DNA of 64,000 bases from Pseudomonas sp. Os17 (GTDB lineage Bacteria; Pseudomonadota; Gammaproteobacteria; Pseudomonadales; Pseudomonadaceae): positions 5,892,001-5,956,000 of the forward strand of contig NZ_AP014627.1 in the NCBI RefSeq assembly GCF_001547895.1. Reading direction: 5' to 3'. The position numbers and the translations under genes were made by a program. Of the stretch, positions 41,571 through 50,241 are shown piece after piece. Under the pieces are notes generated by a model. It was not told the origin of the DNA. It saw nothing but the letters and a program-made list of their open reading frames with translations, and searched no databases. Numbering within the stretch: position 1 is the stretch's first letter; each line of letters begins with the position of its first letter.

Positions 41571-41651
41571 GGCAAGCTTCAAGCGGCAAGCGGCAAGAGA
41601 AAAGCGATCCGCTGCCAGCTTGTGGCTTGTGGCTCGCGGCTTGGAGCTTGC
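41571..41651. repeat. Imperfect inverted repeat of CAAGC-rich sequence between morA and glyA
   Basis: Left arm 41571-41597 (GGCAAGCTTCAAGCGGCAAG...) and right arm 41618-41651 (AGCTTGTGGCTTGTGGCTCG...) are inverted, with internal CGGCAAG/CTTGTGG duplications. The element begins 7 bases after the morA stop. A short copy lies at 33085-33110. Confidence 0.65.
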
Positions 41652-41764
41652 ATTTCGTCACTTGAGCGCTGCTTCTGTGCGACATGATGTCCTTTCATAT
41701 GCCATCTAAAACCCATTGGGTTAGAATGCCTCCCCTTTCTGCCCCCCGATCCTTGAGGACCGCC

Positions 41765-43018
41765 ATGTTCAGCCGTGATTTGACTATTGCCAAGTACGAC
41801 GCCGATCTCTTTGCCGCCATGGAGCAAGAAGCTCAGCGTCAGGAAGAGCACATTGAGCTGATCGCTTCGGAAAACTACACCAGCCCAGCGGTGATGGAAG
41901 CTCAAGGCTCGGTACTGACCAACAAATACGCCGAAGGCTACCCAGGCAAGCGCTACTACGGCGGTTGCGAATACGTCGACGTGGTTGAGCAACTGGCCAT
42001 TGATCGCGCCAAGGAGCTGTTCGGCGCCGACTACGCCAACGTCCAGCCACACGCCGGCTCCCAGGCCAACGCTGCGGTCTACCTGGCCCTGCTGCAAGGC
42101 GGCGACACCATCCTGGGCATGAGCCTGGCCCATGGCGGTCACCTGACCCACGGTGCTGCCGTTTCCTCCTCCGGCAAGCTGTACAACGCCATTCAATACG
42201 GCATCGACGCCAACGGCCTGATCGACTACGACGAAGTCGAGCGCCTGGCCCTCGAGCACAAGCCGAAAATGATCGTGGCCGGTTTCTCCGCCTACTCGCA
42301 GATCCTCGACTTCCCGCGTTTCCGCGAAATCGCTGACAAGGTTGGCGCCTACCTGTTCGTCGACATGGCCCACGTGGCCGGTCTGGTCGCCGCTGGCGTC
42401 TACCCGAACCCGGTGCCGTTCGCCGACGTCGTGACCACCACCACCCACAAGACCCTGCGCGGTCCACGTGGCGGCCTGATCCTGGCTCGCGCCAACGCCG
42501 ACATCGAGAAGAAGCTGAACTCCGCGGTATTCCCGGGCGCCCAGGGCGGCCCGCTGGAGCACGTGATCGCCGCTAAAGCGATCTGCTTCAAGGAAGCGCT
42601 GCAGCCTGAGTTCAAGGCCTACCAGGAACAAGTGGTGAAGAACGCCCAGGCCATGGCCGAAGTGTTCATCGCACGCGGTTTCGACGTGGTTTCCGGCGGC
42701 ACCAAGAACCACCTGTTCCTGCTGTCGCTGATCAAGCAGGACATCTCCGGTAAAGACGCCGACGCCGCTCTGGGCAAAGCCTTCATCACCGTGAACAAGA
42801 ACTCCGTGCCTAACGACCCACGTTCCCCGTTTGTCACTTCCGGCCTGCGCTTCGGTACTCCGGCCGTGACCACCCGTGGCTTCAAGGAAGCCGAGTGCAA
42901 GGAACTGGCCGGCTGGATCTGCGACATCCTGGCGGACCTGTCCAACGAAGCGGTGATCGACGCCGTGCGTGAGAAGGTCAAGGCCATCTGCAAGAAGCTG
43001 CCGGTATACGGCGCTTAA
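41765..43018 (+). CDS. glyA: Serine hydroxymethyltransferase
   Basis: 417 residues from the ATG at 41765 ([20 protein letters not shown]). PLP-binding motif [14 protein letters not shown] (lysine near residue 228) and conserved [34 protein letters not shown] are intact. It interconverts serine and glycine with tetrahydrofolate. A near-consensus terminator follows. It lies after morA, separated by the inverted repeat, and is probably transcribed from its own promoter. Confidence 0.98.
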   Translation: MFSRDLTIAKYDADLFAAMEQEAQRQEEHIELIASENYTSPAVMEAQGSVLTNKYAEGYPGKRYYGGCEYVDVVEQLAIDRAKELFGADYANVQPHAGSQANAAVYLALLQGGDTILGMSLAHGGHLTHGAAVSSSGKLYNAIQYGIDANGLIDYDEVERLALEHKPKMIVAGFSAYSQILDFPRFREIADKVGAYLFVDMAHVAGLVAAGVYPNPVPFADVVTTTTHKTLRGPRGGLILARANADIEKKLNSAVFPGAQGGPLEHVIAAKAICFKEALQPEFKAYQEQVVKNAQAMAEVFIARGFDVVSGGTKNHLFLLSLIKQDISGKDADAALGKAFITVNKNSVPNDPRSPFVTSGLRFGTPAVTTRGFKEAECKELAGWICDILADLSNEAVIDAVREKVKAICKKLPVYGA

Positions 43019-43040
43019 TCAGCCCGCAGACCGCAACAGA

Positions 43041-43069
43041 AAAAGCCCGGCCCAGCGCCGGGCTTTTTT
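43041..43069 (+). terminator. Terminator after glyA
   Basis: AAAAGCCCGGC and GCCGGGCTTTT form an 11-bp stem with a short loop, followed by further T. It lies 22 bases after the glyA stop. Confidence 0.93.
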
Positions 43070-43153
43070 GTGCCTGGATGGCCGCCACACCAGGCGCTGA
43101 AAGGAGCCTGCGAGGTCTTGCGAACGCAAGATACTCGGGCGGCCGTTCCGGCC

Positions 43154-43179
43154 GATCGCAGCCTACGGCAGCGGCTACA
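43154..43179. repeat. REP-like element, family B (TCGCAGCCTxCGGCAGCGGCTACA)
   Basis: GATCGCAGCCTACGGCAGCGGCTACA matches, with one or two changes, copies at 60635-60658 (same orientation) and 60509-60531 (inverted). Confidence 0.75.
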
Positions 43180-43200
43180 GTGACTTGGGGAGGAAAAACC

Positions 43201-43215
43201 ACTGGTCAGACCGGT
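43201..43215 (+). promoter_or_regulatory. FadR/FCD-type operator candidate 1
   Basis: ACTGGTCAGACCGGT is a near-perfect 15-base dyad around a central A. It fits the TGGTCnGACC core of FadR-subfamily GntR operators. A FadR-type FCD regulator is encoded downstream of the symporter (44753-45478). Confidence 0.6.
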
Positions 43216-43285
43216 CATGCCAATTTGCGTCAGCCCTCTTGTAAACCGCTAAAAGCCGAGCGTAGACTGCGCCTGCACTGGACAT

Positions 43286-43300
43286 ACCGGTAAGACCACA
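43286..43300 (+). promoter_or_regulatory. FadR/FCD-type operator candidate 2
   Basis: ACCGGTAAGACCACA shares GGTnnGACC with candidate 1. Centres are about 85 bases apart, near eight helical turns, and this copy lies 72 bases before the symporter start codon. Confidence 0.45.
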
Positions 43301-43371
43301 ATAATTAAGTCCTCCATCCGCTGCGCCCCCAATGCGCACGGCAGACAGGACACCGACCAGGATTCCTCCCC

Positions 43372-44685
43372 ATGCTCAGATGGTGCTCGCGTTCGATTTT
43401 CCTCCAGGTTGTGCTCGGACTGATGCTTGGCATCGTCTGCGGCCTCACCCTCCCCGAATACTCCTCACAACTCAAACCACTGGGCGATGGCTTCATCAAG
43501 CTGATCAAGATGCTCATCGGCCTGATCGTGTTCTGCGTGGTGGTCAGCGGTATCTCCGGCGCCGGCGATCTGAAGAAGGTCGGACGCATCGGCCTCAAGT
43601 CGGTGATCTACTTCGAGATCCTTACCACCATCGCCCTAGTGATCGGCCTGGTCATGGCCTTCAGCACCGGCATCGGCAGCGGCGCCAATATTCACCTGGA
43701 ACAGCTGTCCGCCGCCGACATGGGCGATATCGCCCAGCGCGGCCAGCACATGCACACCACCACCCAGTTCCTCATGGACCTGATCCCCACCTCGGTGATC
43801 GGCGCCTTTGCCGAGAACAACATTCTCCAGGTGCTGCTGTTCTCGGTGCTGTTCGGCAGCGCCCTGAACCTGGTGGGCGAAGCGGCCTCGGGCATTTCCC
43901 GGCTGATCAACGAGCTGAGCCACGTGATCTTTCGCATCATGGGCATGATCGTGCGCCTGGCGCCCATCGGCGTGTTCGGCGCCATCGCCTTCACCACCAG
44001 CAAGTACGGCCTGGATTCACTGCAGCACCTAGGCAGCCTGGTGGGCCTGTTCTACCTGACCTGCCTGGCCTTCGTCGCGGTGATCCTCGGCTTGGTGATG
44101 CGTCTGTCCGGCCTGCGCATGCTGCCCTTTCTCAAGTACCTGCGCGAAGAATTGCTGATCGTCCTCGGCACCGCCTCCTCCGATGCGGTGCTGCCACAGA
44201 TCATGCGCAAGCTGGAACACCTGGGCATCGGCAGCTCCACCGTGGGCCTGGTGATTCCCACCGGCTACTCGTTCAACCTGGACGGTTTCTCCATCTACCT
44301 GACCCTGGCCATTGTCTTCATCGCCAACGCCACCGGCACGCCGTTGTCCATGTCGGACCTGTTGACCATCCTCCTGGTGTCGCTGATCACCTCCAAGGGC
44401 GCCCACGGGATCCCTGGTTCGGCCCTGGTGATCCTGGCCGCGACCCTGACCGCGATCCCGGCGATCCCGGTGGTGGGCCTGGTGCTGGTGCTGGCGGTGG
44501 ACTGGTTCATGGGCATCGGTCGCGCGCTGACCAACCTGATCGGCAACTGCGTGGCCACCGTGGCCATCGCCCGCTGGGAAAAGGACATCGACGTGCAACG
44601 GGCCAACAAGGTGCTCAGTGGTCAACAGGGCTATACCTTCCAGGCGCGCAAACCGGTGGCCGCTGCCCACCAGCAGGAATTTTAA
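43372..44685 (+). CDS. DctA-like proton/sodium:dicarboxylate (or glutamate) symporter, DAACS family
   Basis: 437 residues. About eight transmembrane helices and two hairpins. Hairpin 1 motif GTASSDAVLPQIMRKLE, the GYSFNLDGFSIYLT signature (near residue 300), hairpin 2 SKGAHGIPGSALVILAA and TM8 NLIGNCVATVAIARWEKD fit the C4-dicarboxylate branch of the family. Substrate is not certain from sequence. It is followed by two FCD regulators and preceded by FCD-type operators, so repression or induction by its substrate is likely. The segment is an addition relative to the P. aeruginosa order glyA-(cstA cluster) that I recall. Confidence 0.85.
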   Translation: MLRWCSRSIFLQVVLGLMLGIVCGLTLPEYSSQLKPLGDGFIKLIKMLIGLIVFCVVVSGISGAGDLKKVGRIGLKSVIYFEILTTIALVIGLVMAFSTGIGSGANIHLEQLSAADMGDIAQRGQHMHTTTQFLMDLIPTSVIGAFAENNILQVLLFSVLFGSALNLVGEAASGISRLINELSHVIFRIMGMIVRLAPIGVFGAIAFTTSKYGLDSLQHLGSLVGLFYLTCLAFVAVILGLVMRLSGLRMLPFLKYLREELLIVLGTASSDAVLPQIMRKLEHLGIGSSTVGLVIPTGYSFNLDGFSIYLTLAIVFIANATGTPLSMSDLLTILLVSLITSKGAHGIPGSALVILAATLTAIPAIPVVGLVLVLAVDWFMGIGRALTNLIGNCVATVAIARWEKDIDVQRANKVLSGQQGYTFQARKPVAAAHQQEF

Positions 44686-44692
44686 TCCAGCC

Positions 44693-44717
44693 TGGTGCCT
44701 GCCCACGGCAGGCACCA
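44693..44717 (+). terminator. Hairpin between the symporter and the first GntR regulator
   Basis: TGGTGCCTGCC (44693-44703) and GGCAGGCACCA (44707-44717) form a perfect 11-bp stem with a three-base loop, no T run. It lies eight bases after the symporter stop and may attenuate transcription into the regulator gene. Confidence 0.55.
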
Positions 44718-44752
44718 CCATCAGCGCGGCAACGGCGCGCTACCGATAGCTC

Positions 44753-45478
44753 ATGGAGTCAACAGTGATCAGCTCGTCAACGGTTGTGAATTCAGTGGTA
44801 GAAAAGCTCCGGGCCGCCCTCGCCCGTGGCCAGTGGCGCTCCGGCGACATGCTGCCCGGGCAACGTGAACTGGCCGAGCAATTGGGCATCAGCCGCCCCA
44901 GCCTGCGCGAAGCGGTGATCGTCCTGGAGACTCTGGGCCTGGTGCGCTCCATGCCAGGCAAAGGCGTGGTAGTGCTGGATGCCCCCCAGGGCGAAGCCCA
45001 GGGAGCCGAAAGCAGCGTGGCCGGTGCCAGCCTCGAGGACGTGCTGCAACTGCGCTACACCCTGGAACCCTTCATCGTCGGGCTGGTGGCGCAATCCATC
45101 AGCAGCAAGGAAGTCGGCCAGCTGCGCCTGACCCTGATGGACATGCGCGAGGCCCTGGAAGCCGGCGACAGCGAGGCCGGGGTCAATGCCTACATCGCCT
45201 TCCACGAGGAACTGTTCACCCTGACCAGCAACCCGATCTTCCAGAACGTGGTGCAACAGACCAGCAATGCCCTCAAGCAAAGTGCGCAGATCCTGCGCAA
45301 CTCGCCGGAGCACCTGGCCGAACGCCTGGAAGAAAATGAAGCGGTGGTGCGGGCGATCCGCAACAAGAACAGCGCCCTGGCCAGCGCCGAGATGCGTCGG
45401 CACATTCTCCAGGAAGGCCAGCGCATGGGCATCGAACTGAACATTCCGGACGATCACCTGGGCAGCAACGCCCCGTAA
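44753..45478 (+). CDS. FadR-subfamily GntR transcriptional regulator (FCD domain) 1
   Basis: 241 residues from the ATG at 44753; a GTG at 44765 is an alternative. The winged helix (about 12-75) includes GDMLPGQRELAEQLGISRPS and REAVIVLETLGLV, followed by an FCD effector domain (about 95-225) with the metal-ligand-type acidic/His pattern FHEELFTLTSNPIF and RRHILQEG. It probably controls the upstream symporter through the TGGTCnGACC sites. The effector is unknown but likely a small carboxylate. Confidence 0.88.
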   Translation: MESTVISSSTVVNSVVEKLRAALARGQWRSGDMLPGQRELAEQLGISRPSLREAVIVLETLGLVRSMPGKGVVVLDAPQGEAQGAESSVAGASLEDVLQLRYTLEPFIVGLVAQSISSKEVGQLRLTLMDMREALEAGDSEAGVNAYIAFHEELFTLTSNPIFQNVVQQTSNALKQSAQILRNSPEHLAERLEENEAVVRAIRNKNSALASAEMRRHILQEGQRMGIELNIPDDHLGSNAP

Positions 45479-45515
45479 TCAACCCCCGAGTCAGCAACTG
45501 GACTGGAGACAGGCC

Positions 45516-46229
45516 ATGGTCAGCTACGCCCTGAAAAACAACCCCTTCACCCTGGTGGCCAGCCTGCCGCGGCGCCAGTGCGGCGAAAAAAAACTGCTGG
45601 TCGATGACGTCTATCCGCAGATCTTCGATGCCATCCTCGAACAGCGCATCGACCCCGGCAGCCGCTTCACCGAGGACAGCCTGGGGCAGGCCTTCGGCGT
45701 CAGCCGCAGCATCATCCGCCAGGTCCTGGCACGCTTGTCCCATCAGCAAGTGATCATCCTGCGGCCCAATCACCGGCCCCAGGTCGCCGCCCCGGACCGG
45801 GAACAGACCCGGCAGATCCTGCACGCCCGGCGCCTGACGGAAATCACCCTGGTGCGCCTGGCCTGCCAACAACCCCGGCGCCAACTGCAACCTCTGCGGC
45901 AATTGATCGCCCGGGAACGTGAAGCCATCGAGCGCGACCAGCGCGGACCGGCCATCCGCCTGTCCGGGGAGTTCCACCTGCAACTGGCAGAAGTGGCGGG
46001 CAACGGCCCGTTGGCGCAGTTTCTCGGCAGCCTGGTACCCCTGACGTCCCTGGCCATCGCCCAGTTCGAAGGTCGCACCCGCCACTGCTGTGCCTGGCAA
46101 GAGCACGCAACGCTCATCGACGCGCTGCAGGCGGCCGACGTCGAGCAGTCCGAAGCCCTGATGCACCGGCACCTGGATCACCTGGAGCGCCGCCTGCTAG
46201 GCACGGCACCCGCCGAGGCCCGGCGGTAG
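45516..46229 (+). CDS. GntR-type transcriptional regulator (FCD domain) 2
   Basis: 237 residues, 37 bases after the first regulator. An N-terminal extension of about 25 residues precedes the winged helix: VYPQIFDAILEQRIDPGSRF, then DSLGQAFGVSRSIIRQVLARLSHQQ. The FCD-like domain follows (HARRLTEITLVRLAC, GEFHLQLAEVAGNGPLAQF, MHRHLDHLERRL). It is arginine-rich. A pair of FCD regulators in tandem suggests two inputs or a second target elsewhere. Target and effector unknown. Confidence 0.85.
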   Translation: MVSYALKNNPFTLVASLPRRQCGEKKLLVDDVYPQIFDAILEQRIDPGSRFTEDSLGQAFGVSRSIIRQVLARLSHQQVIILRPNHRPQVAAPDREQTRQILHARRLTEITLVRLACQQPRRQLQPLRQLIAREREAIERDQRGPAIRLSGEFHLQLAEVAGNGPLAQFLGSLVPLTSLAIAQFEGRTRHCCAWQEHATLIDALQAADVEQSEALMHRHLDHLERRLLGTAPAEARR

Positions 46230-46248
46230 GAGCCGGCTGGCCGGCGAA
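46226..46248. repeat. REP-like element, family A
   Basis: GTAGGAGCCGGCTGGCCGGCGAA begins at the stop codon of the second regulator (TAG at 46227) and ends before yjiA. Same family as 10545, 47249 and 57719. Confidence 0.75.
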
Positions 46249-46252
46249 GGCT

Positions 46253-47224
46253 TCAGCGGCCCAGCATCCTGTCGAAGCCCTGCCGGATCTTCTCTTCCGG
46301 CAGATCATCGGCAATGAACACCATCACACTCTCCCGCGCCTCGCCTTCGGCCCACTCGGTGTCCCAATCGAAGCCATAGAGCTTGAGCACGCCCTGGAAC
46401 ACCATGCGCCGCGGCTCGTCGATCACATTCAGCACCCCTTTGTAACGCAGCAGCTGCTTGCCGTGATCCTCCAGCAGCTCATTCATGAACTCGCTGAGGC
46501 GATCCAGATCCAGGGCCTGCTCGGTGCGCAGCACCAGGCTGGAGATCCGGTCCACCGAGGGTGCCTGGCTCACCGGGCGCAGGCTGATGCCGCCCCCCAG
46601 ATCAGCATTCAAATTGAAGCCGCGCACATCCAGCAGTTCGGCCAGGTCGATCCGGCCGTGCTCCACCACCCGGATCGGCGCCCGGCGGTTGATCCGCGTC
46701 AAGCGCTGGCTCAGGGCATCGAAGGTCTGCTCATCCACCAGGTCACGCTTGCTCACCAGCAACCGGTCGGCAAAGCCGATCTGCGCCTGGGCGATGGTCT
46801 GGGTCAGGTGGAACTCGGCATGCTTGGCATCCACCAGAGTGATGATGCCGTCGAGAATGTAGCGCTCGCGCAACTCTTCATCGATGAAGAAGGTTTGCGC
46901 CACCGGCGCCGGATCGGCCAGGCCGGTGCACTCGATCACCAGCCGGTCGAAGGCGATCTCGCCACTGTCCAGACGCTCCAGCAACAGATACAGGGCCTTG
47001 GTCAGGTCGGTGTGGATGGTGCAGCAGACGCAGCCGTTGGACAGGGTCATGACCTGGACCGGCTGCTCTCCCAGCAACTGGGTGTCGATGCCGGCCTCGC
47101 TGAACTCGTTCTCGATCACGGCGATCTTCAAGCCGTGCTCGGCCTTGAGCAGGTGCCGCAGCAAGGTGGTCTTGCCGGCACCGAGAAAACCGCTGAGCAC
47201 GGTGACGGGAATAGGATTTTGCAA
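46253..47224 (-). CDS. yjiA: G3E-family GTPase YjiA (CobW-like metal chaperone)
   Basis: 323 residues from a TTG at 47224, which has GGGAG eight bases upstream and gives the family start MQNPIPVTVLSGFLGAGKT. A GTG at 47239 would add five residues. P-loop GFLGAGKTTL, metal motif SNGCVCCTI (CxCC), ECTGLADP and SKRDLVDE are present. Family members bind zinc, cobalt or other metals and act in metal insertion or buffering. It is last in cstA-yjiX-yjiA, the same order as E. coli btsT-yjiX-yjiA. Confidence 0.9.
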   Translation of the reverse strand: MQNPIPVTVLSGFLGAGKTTLLRHLLKAEHGLKIAVIENEFSEAGIDTQLLGEQPVQVMTLSNGCVCCTIHTDLTKALYLLLERLDSGEIAFDRLVIECTGLADPAPVAQTFFIDEELRERYILDGIITLVDAKHAEFHLTQTIAQAQIGFADRLLVSKRDLVDEQTFDALSQRLTRINRRAPIRVVEHGRIDLAELLDVRGFNLNADLGGGISLRPVSQAPSVDRISSLVLRTEQALDLDRLSEFMNELLEDHGKQLLRYKGVLNVIDEPRRMVFQGVLKLYGFDWDTEWAEGEARESVMVFIADDLPEEKIRQGFDRMLGR

Positions 47225-47248
47225 AACAGGATCTCCCACGCAAAAAAC

Positions 47249-47313
47249 GCAGGAGCCGGCGTGTCGGCGATGGCGTCCGAAGAATCGCTATCGCCGGCAA
47301 GCCGGCTCCTGCC
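47249..47313. repeat. Inverted pair of REP family A elements (BIME-like)
   Basis: GCAGGAGCCGGCGTGTCGGCGAT (47249-47271) faces TATCGCCGGCAAGCCGGCTC (about 47289-47308), separated by about 18 bases. The pair fills most of the gap between yjiX and yjiA. Confidence 0.75.
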
Positions 47314-47337
47314 TGGGTGTGGCTCAAACGTTGTGTT

Positions 47338-47535
47338 TCAACAGCACTTCGGACCGCCCTTGCCGCCGTAGCGGGCCTCCTGGCGCTCCCGGAAGAACGC
47401 CTCGTAGGACATCACCGGCTTGTCCGGGTGCTTGGTTTGCATATGCTCGACGTAGTTGTCGTAGTCGGGCATGCCGACCATCAGGCGCGCGGCCTGCCCG
47501 AGGTATTTACCGAGGCGACTCAGGTCGTTGAACAT
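47338..47535 (-). CDS. yjiX: YjiX/YbdD family small protein (DUF466)
   Basis: 65 residues. The sequence [43 protein letters not shown] and [10 protein letters not shown] is the DUF466 pattern, with a glycine-rich, cysteine-terminated tail ([11 protein letters not shown]). It lies 15 bases after cstA, so it is coexpressed with it. Family members accompany CstA/BtsT pyruvate or peptide transporters and may be needed for transport; exact role unknown. Confidence 0.92.
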   Translation of the reverse strand: MFNDLSRLGKYLGQAARLMVGMPDYDNYVEHMQTKHPDKPVMSYEAFFRERQEARYGGKGGPKCC

Positions 47536-47550
47536 GCTTGCAATCCTCGA

Positions 47551-49617
47551 TTACGCATCCGGCACCGCCTGATAGGGCGCTTCTTTATCCGTGCGTTCCT
47601 TGCTGCCCCAGGCCGCAACACCGACCTTGAGCGCGTAGAACAGGATGCTGAACACCACCAGCAGGAACAGGGCGGTCAGGGTCGCGTTGGTGTAGGCGTT
47701 GAAAATCACGTGCTGCATCTGGGTGATGTCCTTGGCCGGAGCGAGAATCTGACCATTGGCCAGGGCATCGCTGTACTTCTTCGCCAGCGCCAGGAAGCCG
47801 ATCGCCGGGTTGGCGTCGAACAGCTTGATGAAGCCCGCGGTGGTGGTGCAGATCAGCAACCAGACCGCCGGCAGCAGGGTGACCCAGATGTAGCGCTGGC
47901 GCTTCATCTTGATCAGCACCACCGTGCCGAGCATCAGGGCGATACCGGCGAGCATCTGGTTGGAGATGCCGAACAGTGGCCACAAGGTGTTGATGCCGCC
48001 CAGCGGATCGATCACGCCCTGGTACAGCAGGTAGCCCCACAGGGCCACGCAACCGGCGGTGGCGATCAGGTTGGCGGTCCAGGATTCCGTGCGCTTGAGC
48101 GCCGGAACGAAGGACCCCAGCAGGTCCTGGAGCATGAAGCGACCGGCACGGGTACCGGCATCCACCGCGGTGAGGATGAACAGCGCTTCGAACAGGATCG
48201 CGAAGTGGTACCAGAACGCCATGGTGTTTTCACCCGGCAGCACGTGGTGAAGGATCTGCGCGATCCCCACCGCCAGGGTCGGTGCACCGCCGGCACGGGC
48301 CAGGATGGTGTTTTCACCGATGTCCTTGGCCACCGCCTGCAGTTGTTCCGGGCTGATCACAAACCCCCAGCTGCTGACGGTCTGCGCCACGGCCACCACG
48401 TCGCCGCCGACAATGGCCGCCGGGCTGTTCATGGCGAAGTACACACCCGGCTCGATCACCGAGGCCGCGACCATGGCCATGATCGCCACGAAGGACTCCA
48501 TGAGCATGCCGCCGTAGCCGATGTAGCGGGCGTTGGCTTCGTTATCCAAAAGCTTCGGCGTGGTCCCCGAGGAGATCAGCGCATGGAAGCCCGACACCGC
48601 GCCACAGGCGATGGTGATGAACAGGAACGGGAACAGGCCGCCTTTCCACACCGGGCCGGTGCCATCGGTGAACTGGGTCAGGGCCGGCATCTTCAGCTCG
48701 GGCATGGTGATCAGGATGCCGATCGCCAGGGCGATGATGGTGCCGATCTTGAGGAAGGTCGACAGGTAGTCCCGCGGAGCCAGGATCAGCCACACCGGCA
48801 GTACCGCGGCGACGAAACCGTAGCCGATCAGCATCCAGGTGATCTGGATACCGGTGAAGGTGAACATCTTGCCCCACACCGGATCGGCAGCCACCTGGCC
48901 GCCCAGCCAGATGGAGCCCAGCAACAGCAGCACGCCGATCAGCGAAATCTCGCCAATGCGGCCCGGGCGGATGTAGCGCATGTACACGCCCATGAACACC
49001 GCGATCGGGATGGTCGCCATGACCGTGAAGATGCCCCACGGGCTCTCGGCCAGGGCCTTGACCACGATCAGCGCCAGCACCGCGAGGATGATGATCATGA
49101 TCAGGAAGCAGCCGAACAGCGCGATGGTTCCCGGGATACGCCCCATCTCCTCACGGACCATGTCGCCCAGGGAGCGGCCGTTACGCCGGGTGGACAGGAA
49201 CAGCACCATGAAGTCCTGCACCGCACCGGCCAGGACCACACCGGCAATCAGCCACAGTGTGCCGGGCAGGTAGCCCATCTGCGCCGCCAGGACCGGCCCC
49301 ACCAGCGGGCCTGCGCCGGCGATGGCGGCAAAGTGGTGACCGAAGAGAATGTGTTTGTTGGTCGGCACATAGTCCAGACCGTCGTTGTTGATCACTGCCG
49401 GAGTGGCCCGACGCGGGTCCAGCTGCATGACGTTAGTGGCAATGAACAGACTGTAATACCGGTACGCCACCAGATAGATGGCCACCGCGGCCACCACAAT
49501 CCACAAGGCGTTGATCGCCTCGCCGCGGCGCAATGCAACTACGCCGAGGGCGCACGCTCCTACGATTGCCAGCAGCAGCCAGGGGACATGGCGCAGCAGG
49601 CTATTATTATTTTTCAT
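47551..49617 (-). CDS. cstA: CstA/BtsT family carbon starvation transporter (pyruvate or peptide uptake)
   Basis: 688 residues from the ATG at 49617 (MKNNNSLLRHVPWLLLAIVG); an upstream in-frame start adds a non-family stretch. About 16-18 membrane segments. Family blocks include DYVPTNKHILFGHHFAAIAGAGP, split by the conserved GP, MGYLPGTLW and STRRNGRSLGDMVREEMG. BtsT imports pyruvate in E. coli, CstA pyruvate or peptides. It leads the cstA-yjiX-yjiA operon. The upstream 240 bases separate it from mapZ. Confidence 0.93.
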   Translation of the reverse strand: MKNNNSLLRHVPWLLLAIVGACALGVVALRRGEAINALWIVVAAVAIYLVAYRYYSLFIATNVMQLDPRRATPAVINNDGLDYVPTNKHILFGHHFAAIAGAGPLVGPVLAAQMGYLPGTLWLIAGVVLAGAVQDFMVLFLSTRRNGRSLGDMVREEMGRIPGTIALFGCFLIMIIILAVLALIVVKALAESPWGIFTVMATIPIAVFMGVYMRYIRPGRIGEISLIGVLLLLGSIWLGGQVAADPVWGKMFTFTGIQITWMLIGYGFVAAVLPVWLILAPRDYLSTFLKIGTIIALAIGILITMPELKMPALTQFTDGTGPVWKGGLFPFLFITIACGAVSGFHALISSGTTPKLLDNEANARYIGYGGMLMESFVAIMAMVAASVIEPGVYFAMNSPAAIVGGDVVAVAQTVSSWGFVISPEQLQAVAKDIGENTILARAGGAPTLAVGIAQILHHVLPGENTMAFWYHFAILFEALFILTAVDAGTRAGRFMLQDLLGSFVPALKRTESWTANLIATAGCVALWGYLLYQGVIDPLGGINTLWPLFGISNQMLAGIALMLGTVVLIKMKRQRYIWVTLLPAVWLLICTTTAGFIKLFDANPAIGFLALAKKYSDALANGQILAPAKDITQMQHVIFNAYTNATLTALFLLVVFSILFYALKVGVAAWGSKERTDKEAPYQAVPDA

Positions 49618-49856
49618 TTTTTTATTCCAGCCAGGGTGGACAGAAAGACAGCGTTTCGAGTGTAGCGCTACTGCTCTCAAAGACCACCCCCCACGTTGGT
49701 TTAGAGCCTTCTTTTAACGAATGAGCAGGTTTTTTTTCGAAACTTTTTCAACTCAGACCAGCCTGACCGATAACGCCGTCGCACGCTTGCAGGCCGCCTG
49801 TGGCGACAGTCATAAACCGCGGTCTATAGTCAGTGCACCATGCAGAGGGCCAGCCC

Positions 49857-50225
49857 ATGAGCGAGCAATACGCCGATCGTCGACGCTTCAAGCGCATCGC
49901 CTTCGATGCGAAGACCAAACTGAGCCAGGGCACCCACCGCTGGCCGGTGCAACTGCTGGACCTGTCCCTCAAGGGCCTGCTGATCGAGCGCCCCGACCCC
50001 TGGCTGGGCGACCCCAACCGCATCTTCGAAGCCGATATCCACCTCGGGCCCGATGCCGATGTGCGCATGGACGTGCAACTGGCCCATGACAATCATGGCC
50101 AGCTGGGATTCGTCTGCCTGCACATCGGCCTGGAGTCCATCGAACACCTCAGGCGCCTGATCGAGCTGAACCTGGCAGACCCCGAGGAACTGGAGCGGGA
50201 GCTCGGGGCCTTGATCGATATCTGA
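49857..50225 (+). CDS. mapZ: PilZ-domain c-di-GMP receptor MapZ
   Basis: 122 residues from the ATG at 49857, with AGAGGG upstream. Essentially a single PilZ domain. The c-di-GMP motifs are intact: DRRRFKR (RxxxR region, residues ~6-12) and LDLSLKGLLIE (DxSxxG). MapZ (PA4608) in P. aeruginosa binds c-di-GMP and the CheR1 methyltransferase, coupling it to chemotaxis. Its location between cstA and radA matches that homologue. The link to MorA, 8 kb away, is only functional inference. Confidence 0.92.
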   Translation: MSEQYADRRRFKRIAFDAKTKLSQGTHRWPVQLLDLSLKGLLIERPDPWLGDPNRIFEADIHLGPDADVRMDVQLAHDNHGQLGFVCLHIGLESIEHLRRLIELNLADPEELERELGALIDI

Positions 50226-50241
50226 TCGGCCCCACTGCTGT

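Larger units (their letters stand above)
43019..43371. other. Regulatory intergenic region between glyA and the symporter gene
   Basis: This 353-base gap contains the glyA terminator (43041-43069), a short CTTGCG-AA-CGCAAG dyad (43117-43130), a REP family B element (43154-43179) and two FCD-type operator candidates (43201-43215 and 43286-43300). No gene is evident. Confidence 0.7.

Noticed and set aside
47317..49665. 782-residue frame antisense to cstA
   Set aside because: His/Gln/Asp-rich shadow of the membrane protein gene.
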